Shown: positions 1-5,371 of the stretch, in pieces | How positions within the stretch are numbered: position 1 is the stretch's first letter | Layout of the letters: each line of letters begins with the position of its first letter | From: Phycisphaerae bacterium | GTDB lineage: Bacteria > Planctomycetota > Phycisphaerae > Phycisphaerales > SM1A02 | Direction: 5' to 3' | DNA: 5,371 bases | Assembly (NCBI GenBank): GCA_018665385.1 | Contig: JABJDN010000069.1 | Coordinates: forward strand, 1 to 5,371 | Position numbers and translations under genes: made by a program | Notes under the pieces: generated by a model | Told to the model about the DNA's origin: nothing | What the model saw: only the letters and a program-made list of their open reading frames with translations | Databases searched by the model: none

Positions 1-1123
1 GTATATCGCCAAGCACAACAGCTCGGGCTTCTGAAGCGAGAATTTCTAATCCCTCGCCCGTAATCGCAGATACTTGCACTGCATCTGGGAATCGGGAAAT
101 CCAAACCAAACGGTCTGTGGCATTTTCAAGTTGATCAATTTTATTTAACAATAGCAATCGAGGCTGGTGCCGCGCGTCAATATCGTCAAGAGTCGCCTGC
201 ACTGTGTCCAGTTGAGAAAGCGCATTCGGATCAGATGCATCGAGCACTAACAACAACAACTGGCAGTGTGTTGTTTCTTCTAGAGTTGATTTAAAACTTG
301 CGATTAAATGGTGAGGCAATCTTCGAATGAATCCGACCGTGTCAGAAAGCATGACTCCAGTTCCGCCACCGAGTTCCCATCGCTCTACCCGCGTCGATAG
401 GGTTGCAAAGAGTTGGTCATGCGCCCAAGCACCACCTGCAGTGAGCGCATTAAAAATTGTGGACTTCCCTGCATTCGTATACCCAACTAAACCTACTGTA
501 AAGTAATCGTTGTTTCGTTTTTCTACTTCGCGAACAGAACGGTCTTGTATTTCTGCAAGTTCACGGCGCAATTGTTTTTGCCTTCGTTGCACAAGTCGCC
601 TATCTATCTCAATTTGCTGCTCGCCAGGCCCGCGAGTACCAATACCAATAGGCGCCCCGCCAGTAACTTGACCAAGGTGGTCCCACATTGCACGCAGCCG
701 AGGATACGTGTACTCTAGTTGTGCAATTTCAACCTGCAACTTTGCTTCTGTCGATGAGGCGCGACTAGAAAAAATATCTAGAATCAATTCGCTGCGATCA
801 ATGATCTTTCTTTCTGTTGCTTCTTCCAAGTTACGGATTTGCGCTGGAGTCATATCATGATCAAAAATAATAATGGAAGCATCGACAGAATCTGCAAGCT
901 CTTTTAATTGAGTTACTTTTCCTTTGCCAATGAACGTCCGACCGTGAGGAAGCCTACGCCTTTGGGTTACATGACCAACAACTATCCCGCCTGCTGATTC
1001 TGTTAATGCACTCAACTCGCCAAACCGTTCGTCCAACGAAATAAATTCGCCTCGTAAGGATAATGCGACGAGGATTGCTCGTTCAGCGACTACATTTAAA
1101 TCTTCTCTTTGTTCGTGTCCCAT
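1..1123 (-). CDS. hflX: HflX, ribosome-associated GTPase (3' end beyond window)
   Basis: Reading the minus strand from the ATG at 1123 gives 374 codons without a stop, running off the left edge. HflX is a cytoplasmic GTPase that binds the 50S subunit and splits stalled or stress-inactivated 70S ribosomes. The N-terminal HflX domain covers about residues 15-175, with GRTFIGKGK at 61-69 and the family signature TRGPGE at 163-168. A basic helical linker follows (174-203). The G domain carries G1 GYTNAGKS (214-221), a G2 region LFATLSTR (238-245), G3 DTVGFI (261-266), G4 NKID (327-330) and a G5-like SAITGEG (352-358). The family is usually about 400-450 residues, so only a C-terminal part is missing. 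The frame remains open upstream to a TAA with no other ATG, GTG or TTG, which fixes the start. No clear Shine-Dalgarno precedes it. It is divergent from the protease gene. The identification is very secure. Confidence 0.96.
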   Translation of the reverse strand, partial: MGHEQREDLNVVAERAILVALSLRGEFISLDERFGELSALTESAGGIVVGHVTQRRRLPHGRTFIGKGKVTQLKELADSVDASIIIFDHDMTPAQIRNLEEATERKIIDRSELILDIFSSRASSTEAKLQVEIAQLEYTYPRLRAMWDHLGQVTGGAPIGIGTRGPGEQQIEIDRRLVQRRQKQLRRELAEIQDRSVREVEKRNNDYFTVGLVGYTNAGKSTIFNALTAGGAWAHDQLFATLSTRVERWELGGGTGVMLSDTVGFIRRLPHHLIASFKSTLEETTHCQLLLLVLDASDPNALSQLDTVQATLDDIDARHQPRLLLLNKIDQLENATDRLVWISRFPDAVQVSAITGEGLEILASEARAVVLGDI

Positions 1124-1216
1124 AGTGCTACAGCAAGGTGTTGCTTTTGGTATTGTAATGCACTGAAAGAATACTTATTGCTTACAGGAAACGACTGAGG
1201 GGGAAAAGGAACGCGC
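1124..1216. promoter_or_regulatory. Divergent hflX / ctpA intergenic region
   Basis: These 93 bp separate two divergent start codons, so they should contain the promoters of both hflX and the ctpA-tsaD array. On the minus strand TACAAT (1157-1152) is a 5-of-6 match to a -10 box and would leave a leader of roughly 20 nt before the hflX ATG, but I see no good -35 at the usual distance. On the plus strand TACTTA (1172-1177) is only a weak -10 candidate. No operator-like inverted repeat stands out. The promoter role follows from gene layout; the individual boxes are guesses. Confidence 0.45.
1206..1210 (+). promoter_or_regulatory. Shine-Dalgarno sequence of the S41 protease gene
   Basis: AAGGA lies 6 nt before the ATG at 1217, within a purine-rich run that starts near 1197. 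It supports 1217 as the start rather than the in-frame ATG at 1238, which would remove the basic residues before the membrane segment. It is the only clear Shine-Dalgarno sequence before any gene in the window. Confidence 0.7.
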
Positions 1217-2839
1217 ATGTCACAGCGATCTCGTTTTATGCCCTTCATACTCGTACTTCTCGCAATTCTTGCGATAGTGCAGTTTTCAATTGCCATTACA
1301 GGGAACTCTCCTAGTTATGAATGGTTCGACCCGCTCATCGATGTAAGAGACGTACTTGTAGATAGACATGTGCAAACTCCAGATGAAGAGAGTATGCAAC
1401 AAGCAGCCATTGTTGCGATGATTGAATCTCTTGATGATCCGTATGCAATCTTTGTCCCTGATGACAAAGAGAAAGCATTTATGAAAGACCTTGATGGTGA
1501 TTATGCCGGAATTGGTGCCGAAGTAAGAATGATTGACGATGAACTAGTCATCATTTCGCCAATGGAAAATTCCCCTGCGCTCAACGCAGGCATACAAGCA
1601 GGCGACGTAATCGAGATGATTGACGGCGAGCCGGCAAACAACTCTACGATTACTGAACTGATTGACCGTTTAACAGGACCAGTTGGCACCGAAGTGCTTG
1701 TAGTGGCTAGGCATAAGAATGGCGAAAAAGAACAAATTACTATTACTCGTGGCCACATTCAATCGCAAAGTGTTACTGGCATAGTAAGAAGAAACCAAGA
1801 ATGGACCTGGTGCTTAGATGAAGAAAATGGCATTGCCTATATCCGCATTCGCCAGTTCAATGAAACAACACCGCAAGAACTTGTCAATGCTTTAAATGCA
1901 GCAGCAAGACAAGGACTTGTGAATGGTCTTATCATTGACCTTCGTGATAATCCAGGTGGCTCACTGCAAGCGGCTGTGTATATTTCAGATTTGTTCCTTC
2001 AAGAAGGAACAATTGTTACGGTAACGGGACGCGCTGATCCACAGCGAACGATTACAGCAGACTCGTATGAAATTTTTGAAGATGTTCCTGTACTTATGCT
2101 AGTCAACGGCAACTCTGCTTCTGCTTCTGAAATTGTCTCTGGCAGTTTGCAAGCCAACGACCGAGTTGCAATCTTAGGTTCTCGAACTTTCGGAAAAGGG
2201 TCTGTCCAAGAAGTGCTGCCACTTACTTCTGGAGGAATGTTGAAATTCACAACTGCACGATATGACCTTGCAGGTGGTCGCACCATTGACAAAAAACTAT
2301 CTGAAGATAAATCTATTTGGGGCGTAGATCCAACGGATGGCTTAGTTATTCCTGAATCACTCGATGAGTTACGAACAAGGATCGAAAGTCGAGAACCCTA
2401 TATCATTATTACAAACGACGAACCTGAATCTTTTGTTTGTGGAGACGTAGACTGGTTAGCGAACACGTACGGAGATTTCCAATTGTCACAAGCACTCATA
2501 GCTGTGCGGTCAAAATTAGACCGGGGCGCATGGCCTCAGCTCACAGATGAAAAGCCAGTTTCCACAGGAGTGCGAGAAGAAGTAACCGTTCTGGCTAAGC
2601 ATCGGCTCGAAATTCTTAAAACGCTCATTAACGTCGACAAAGAGTTAGCAACCCTTCAAGAGATTCAAGATGATTCTGATGAATCATTATTGCCAATGGA
2701 TGCAAACTTAAAGAGCGCGGTCATGACCCTCACTGATGAAGACGGCAATGTCATTGGCGAGTGGAAAGTCAAAAACGGAAACATAGAAGCAGCACTCGAT
2801 TCATTGCAACTTGAAAATACAGAAGGCTCAGAAAAATAA
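1217..2839 (+). CDS. ctpA: S41-family carboxy-terminal processing peptidase (CtpA/Prc type), membrane-anchored
   Basis: The 540-residue product starts with a short basic stretch and a hydrophobic segment (about 9-28) without a lipobox, so it is probably a signal anchor or an uncleaved signal peptide and the protease acts outside the cytoplasm. An N-terminal helical region (33-90) precedes a PDZ domain (about 93-180, with AGIQAGDVI at 124-132), which in this family binds substrate C termini. The S41 core follows (about 180-385), with IAYIRI (206-211) and DLRDNPGG (241-248). The catalytic pair is Ser302 in SASASEI (300-306) and Lys327 in FGKGSVQ (325-331). Their 25-residue spacing equals that of Ser430 and Lys455 in E. 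coli Prc. Residues after about 395 form an extension with no domain I recognise; about 455-483 is charged and helical. It heads a plus-strand array, 16 bp before tsaD. The family is certain, but the symbol ctpA and the substrates are inferred. Confidence 0.93.
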   Translation: MSQRSRFMPFILVLLAILAIVQFSIAITGNSPSYEWFDPLIDVRDVLVDRHVQTPDEESMQQAAIVAMIESLDDPYAIFVPDDKEKAFMKDLDGDYAGIGAEVRMIDDELVIISPMENSPALNAGIQAGDVIEMIDGEPANNSTITELIDRLTGPVGTEVLVVARHKNGEKEQITITRGHIQSQSVTGIVRRNQEWTWCLDEENGIAYIRIRQFNETTPQELVNALNAAARQGLVNGLIIDLRDNPGGSLQAAVYISDLFLQEGTIVTVTGRADPQRTITADSYEIFEDVPVLMLVNGNSASASEIVSGSLQANDRVAILGSRTFGKGSVQEVLPLTSGGMLKFTTARYDLAGGRTIDKKLSEDKSIWGVDPTDGLVIPESLDELRTRIESREPYIIITNDEPESFVCGDVDWLANTYGDFQLSQALIAVRSKLDRGAWPQLTDEKPVSTGVREEVTVLAKHRLEILKTLINVDKELATLQEIQDDSDESLLPMDANLKSAVMTLTDEDGNVIGEWKVKNGNIEAALDSLQLENTEGSEK

Positions 2840-2855
2840 CTAAGCAGTTAGCACT

Positions 2856-3899
2856 ATGACTTTACTTCTTGGAATTGAATCCAGTTGCGATGAAACGGCT
2901 GCTTCCGTTGTAAAAAACGGCAGAGTAGTATTGTCGAATATCGTTGCTTCGCAAGACGCTTTGCATATCGAATACGGTGGCGTTGTTCCCGAAATTGCAA
3001 GTCGTGCACATATCGAACGCATCCTTCCTATCATCAAAGAGGCTATCGCTGCAGCAGATATAACAGTTGAACAGCTCGAGGGCATTGTTGTAGGAAACCG
3101 ACCGGGATTAATTGGCTCGCTTCTAGTAGGTGTTGCAGCAGCAAAAACACTTGCATGGTCATTACAAAAACCTCTTATCGCCGTCGACCATGTAATAGCA
3201 CACCTATGGGCACCAATTTTGTCAGGTGCTACTGTGGAGTATCCAGCACTCGGTGCAGTTGTTTCTGGCGGGCACACTTCCTTGCTCATTCTTGATGACC
3301 CAGCATCCGTCACCTGTATCGGTAAAACGATTGACGATGCCGCGGGTGAAGCGTTTGATAAAGCTGCTGCTATTCTTGAACTAGGTTGGCCAGGCGGCAG
3401 AAGAATAGATGAGGCAGCTGCAAAAGGAAACCCTGTGTACAAATTACCCAGACCAAAAACAAAAGGCGAACGCCCCGACTTTTCTTTTAGCGGGCTGAAG
3501 ACAGCACTTCTATACGGAGTCCGAGGAAATCCAAAAAAGATACACGGAAAAATTGTTTTTCCAAGAAAAGCAAATGAACTCTCTGAAGAAGAAGTTTGCG
3601 ACTGGGCATGCTCGTTTCAACAAGCTGCCGTAGATTCGATTATCAATGGTATACGGACCGCTCTTGCCAACAATACTGTACGATGTGTTGTAACAGGCGG
3701 TGGCGTTCTAGCTAATACCTACCTGCGTACACAACTTAAGGCCCTCGCTCTTGAGTTTCACATTCCAGTTTATTTACCCGATTCCTCGTATTGCGTCGAC
3801 AACGCTGCGATGATTGCAGGACTCGGTTTTCATTTGTTCGAAAATGGGCATCGCGAGCCCCTTTCACTCAACGCGTCACCAAGAGGCGTCGCCTCCTAA
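2856..3899 (+). CDS. tsaD: TsaD, tRNA N6-threonylcarbamoyladenosine synthase subunit
   Basis: TsaD (Kae1/Gcp family) transfers the threonylcarbamoyl group from threonylcarbamoyl-AMP to A37 of tRNAs that read ANN codons, working with TsaB and TsaE in the cytoplasm. The 347-residue length is normal. Visible signatures are GIESSCDET (6-14), YGGVVPEIASRAH (40-52), the loop RPGLIGSLLVG (82-92), SGGHTSLL (137-144), DDAAGEAFDK (160-169), FSFSGLKTA (209-217) and GGGVLAN (281-287). Metal-binding residues are His112 and His116, in DHVIAH rather than the usual HHxxGH-like form, and Asp315 in VDNAAMIAG. A segment of about 20 residues at 221-242, rich in lysine and arginine, lies between SGLKTA and the helix SFQQAAVD and is longer than in many homologues. 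The ATG at 2856 is right for the family N terminus but has no Shine-Dalgarno; it lies 16 bp after the protease stop, so translation may depend on that gene. No tsaB or tsaE is in the window. Confidence 0.96.
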   Translation: MTLLLGIESSCDETAASVVKNGRVVLSNIVASQDALHIEYGGVVPEIASRAHIERILPIIKEAIAAADITVEQLEGIVVGNRPGLIGSLLVGVAAAKTLAWSLQKPLIAVDHVIAHLWAPILSGATVEYPALGAVVSGGHTSLLILDDPASVTCIGKTIDDAAGEAFDKAAAILELGWPGGRRIDEAAAKGNPVYKLPRPKTKGERPDFSFSGLKTALLYGVRGNPKKIHGKIVFPRKANELSEEEVCDWACSFQQAAVDSIINGIRTALANNTVRCVVTGGGVLANTYLRTQLKALALEFHIPVYLPDSSYCVDNAAMIAGLGFHLFENGHREPLSLNASPRGVAS

Positions 3900-3922
3900 T
3901 TTTCAAGACGAATTTCAGACCT

Positions 3923-4525
3923 ATGGCCATACCATCAAAAAATAAATCCTCACGTGCAAACGAATGGCTTCCACCAATTGAAGCATTCCAAAAGACAAAA
4001 CATTCTGTTATCGAAGGCGAACACCCTGCCACCCTCGCTGAAGAAGTTTTTCTGAAACAAGTTACACTTGATTTTGGTCGAAGCAGCGGTCCAGGCGGAC
4101 AACACAGAAATAGAAAAGCGACTTCATGCACTGCCACTCATATCCCTAGCGATATAAGTGGCGAAGCGACAGAACGGCGGAGACAGAGTGAGAATAGAAA
4201 GATGGCTGTAAGTAGATTGCGAAGAACACTTGCGACTCTTCTCAGGTGTAAACTCGACTTGGCTTCGTATACTCCTTCCGAACTATGGGAGAGCAGAAGA
4301 CAAGGCGACCAGTTTCCAATCAATTCAAAACATGGCGATTACCCTGCAGTACTTTCAGAAGCGCTCGATGTTTTGTTTGCCAGCAAATTTGACATGGCAA
4401 AAGCAGCAAATGCATTGCAAATCTCTAAGTCGCAAATCAAGAAACTAATTTCGGGTGACAATCCCGCATTCACTTGGGTGAATGACCAACGGAAAGAACG
4501 AGACTTACATCCATTACGACCATGA
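3923..4525 (+). CDS. Release-factor-like GGQ protein with extra C-terminal domain
   Basis: The 200-residue product has a class I release-factor catalytic domain (RF-1 domain, about 35-110). SSGPGGQH (54-61) holds GGQ at 58-60, the loop that hydrolyses peptidyl-tRNA in the ribosomal peptidyl-transferase centre. THIP (72-75) and the helix around SENRKMAVSRLR (89-100) match the rest of the domain. No codon-recognition domain precedes it, so it resembles the rescue factors ArfB and C12orf65/MTRFR rather than RF1 or RF2. In place of a simple basic tail it has a linker (WESRRQGD, 122-129) and a domain at about 138-200 with a possible helix-turn-helix around DMAKAANALQISKSQIKKLI (157-176), ending in LHPLRP. 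I recall similar proteins from Planctomycetota. The ATG at 3923, 23 bp after tsaD, is preferred over an in-frame ATG at 3791, whose extra 44 Arg-rich residues lie mostly inside tsaD. There is no clear Shine-Dalgarno. Ribosome rescue is inferred. Confidence 0.85.
   Translation: MAIPSKNKSSRANEWLPPIEAFQKTKHSVIEGEHPATLAEEVFLKQVTLDFGRSSGPGGQHRNRKATSCTATHIPSDISGEATERRRQSENRKMAVSRLRRTLATLLRCKLDLASYTPSELWESRRQGDQFPINSKHGDYPAVLSEALDVLFASKFDMAKAANALQISKSQIKKLISGDNPAFTWVNDQRKERDLHPLRP
4522..4525 (+). promoter_or_regulatory. ATGA stop/start overlap
   Basis: The TGA of the release-factor-like gene (4523-4525) overlaps the ATG of the amidohydrolase gene (4522-4524). No Shine-Dalgarno is visible just upstream (the preceding bases are pyrimidine-rich), so the second gene is probably translated by re-initiation after termination of the first. 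This supports co-transcription of the two. Confidence 0.6.
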
Positions 4526-5371
4526 TAACTACGCAACTTACCAACTCGGTTCAATCACATATTGATGAAGTTCTTCATGAATTGATCGACATTCGGCATG
4601 ACATACATGCCCACCCTGAACTTGGATACGCTGAAACTCGCACAAGCCAAGTGATTCAAGACTTCCTTAGTTCGCATGATATTTCATTTAAAGCAGGGCT
4701 AGCAAAAGGTACTGGTGTACTCGGGCACATCGAAGGCACTGGTGACAAAGCAGTCGGGCTTCGTGCTGACATAGATGCGTTGCCAATTGTGGAAGAAAAT
4801 ACATTCGACTGGAAATCTGTGCACGAAGGTTGCATGCACGCATGTGGGCATGATGGCCATACAACTATTTTACTTGGCACTGCTCTGGTACTTTCCCGCA
4901 TAGCGAAGGAACATGCATTACCGAATCCTGTCACGCTAGTGTTTCAACCTGCAGAAGAAGGTGGTGGTGGTGGTGAACAAATGGTTCTTGATGGTTGCCT
5001 TGATGGAACTATCATTGGCCCTGAAGTTGGCATGATGTTCGGGCTTCATGGCTGGCCTCAACACGCCCTGGACCATGTGGCCACACGTGAAGGTCCTATG
5101 CTCGCAGCAAACGTCGATATTTCAGTCACTATCCGAGGCGTGGGCGGACATGCAGCGTTTCCCTACATGTGCAAAGACCCTATTCTTTGCGCTTCGCAAA
5201 TAGTTTCCTCGTTACAGCAAATGGTGTCTCGAAATACTGACCCGCTTGATTCTCTTGTAGTTTCCATAACGCAGATGCATGGCGGCACCGCGAAAAATAT
5301 TATTCCAGATGAAGTCTCATTCTCAGGGACAATGCGGTACTTGCAACAAGAAACAGGCGATCTAGCGAAAA
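4522..5371 (+). CDS. M20D-family amidohydrolase (3' end beyond window)
   Basis: From the ATG at 4522 there are 283 codons without a stop, reaching the right edge. The product belongs to the metal-dependent M20D peptidases (hippurate hydrolase, N-acetyldiaminopimelate deacetylase and IAA-amino acid hydrolase relatives), which cleave N-acyl groups from amino acids. Seen are RHDIHAHPELGYAE (25-38), GLRADIDALPI (79-89), MHACGHDGHT (105-114) with predicted metal ligands Cys108 and His110, FQPAEEG (141-147) with Glu145 as probable general base and Glu146 as ligand, and LHGWP (175-179) with ligand His176. The dimerisation domain starts near 195 and carries GVGGHAA (206-212). The final C-terminal ligand histidine should lie beyond the window. 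There is no signal peptide, so it is probably cytoplasmic. Its start overlaps the preceding stop codon by 4 bp. The family is secure; the substrate cannot be read from the sequence, and no other amino-acid pathway gene is nearby. Confidence 0.94.
   Translation, partial: MITTQLTNSVQSHIDEVLHELIDIRHDIHAHPELGYAETRTSQVIQDFLSSHDISFKAGLAKGTGVLGHIEGTGDKAVGLRADIDALPIVEENTFDWKSVHEGCMHACGHDGHTTILLGTALVLSRIAKEHALPNPVTLVFQPAEEGGGGGEQMVLDGCLDGTIIGPEVGMMFGLHGWPQHALDHVATREGPMLAANVDISVTIRGVGGHAAFPYMCKDPILCASQIVSSLQQMVSRNTDPLDSLVVSITQMHGGTAKNIIPDEVSFSGTMRYLQQETGDLAK

Noticed and set aside
1096..1296. Minus-strand frame of 66 codons across the hflX and ctpA starts
   Set aside because: It overlaps the secure starts of both genes in other frames and shows no recognisable protein features.
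2840..3442. Open frame of 200 codons on the minus strand
   Set aside because: It lies opposite tsaD, which has clear family motifs throughout; the Ser/Ala-rich product shows no motif and is a shadow.
3883..3895. Inverted repeat gaggcg-t-cgcctc followed by a short T run, resembling a terminator
   Set aside because: The usable stem is only about 5 bp with a 3-nt loop, it lies in the last codons of tsaD, the T run is four bases and separated from the stem, and the next gene follows closely on the same strand.
3791..3922. In-frame upstream ATG that would extend the GGQ protein by 44 residues
   Set aside because: Most of the extension lies inside tsaD in another frame, is Arg-rich and unlike any known domain, and the ATG at 3923 gives a normal start just after the tsaD stop.
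4656..4934. Minus-strand frame of 92 codons opposite the amidohydrolase
   Set aside because: The plus strand encodes conserved metal-binding motifs here; the opposite frame is a shadow.
4960..4974. Five tandem GGT repeats
   Set aside because: They encode the glycine run after PAEEG that is normal in M20D enzymes, so this is protein-driven and not a regulatory repeat.

Overview
The window holds five protein-coding genes that look bacterial and housekeeping-like. A partial gene for the ribosome-associated GTPase HflX lies on the minus strand and runs off the left edge. Four genes follow on the plus strand in one tight array: a membrane-anchored S41 (CtpA/Prc-type) carboxy-terminal processing protease, the tRNA t6A-synthesis protein TsaD, a short GGQ-containing release-factor-like protein with an extra C-terminal domain, and an M20D-family amidohydrolase that runs off the right edge. 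I see no RNA gene, CRISPR array, insertion sequence or phage gene.

The sequence suggests a bacterium with moderately low GC (estimated by eye at about 45%). Several family details resemble, from memory, proteins of Planctomycetota, possibly the Phycisphaerae: the HflX stretch around DTVGFI followed by LPHHLIASFK, the TsaD motif R-PGLIGSLLVG, the CtpA segment W-W-LD before IAYIRI-QF, and the release-factor-like protein ending in LHPLRP. This placement is an inference and was not checked by alignment.

Layout: hflX (1-1123, minus) and ctpA (1217-2839, plus) are divergent across a 93-bp region that must hold both 5' ends. ctpA has a good Shine-Dalgarno sequence. tsaD starts 16 bp after ctpA, the release-factor-like gene 23 bp after tsaD, and the amidohydrolase overlaps the release-factor-like gene by 4 bp (ATGA). 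The four plus-strand genes are therefore probably one transcription unit. There is no gene-free stretch longer than 93 bp.

A shared theme can be proposed for four of the five genes, which deal with translation quality or its products. HflX splits stalled ribosomes, TsaD supports accurate decoding of ANN codons, the GGQ protein probably hydrolyses peptidyl-tRNA on ribosomes, and CtpA-type proteases degrade or trim proteins from the C terminus outside the cytoplasm. Whether the grouping is functional or only positional cannot be decided from one window. The least explained parts are the C-terminal domain of the release-factor-like protein and the roughly 145-residue C-terminal extension of the protease. 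I do not see an obvious new defence or mobile system here.
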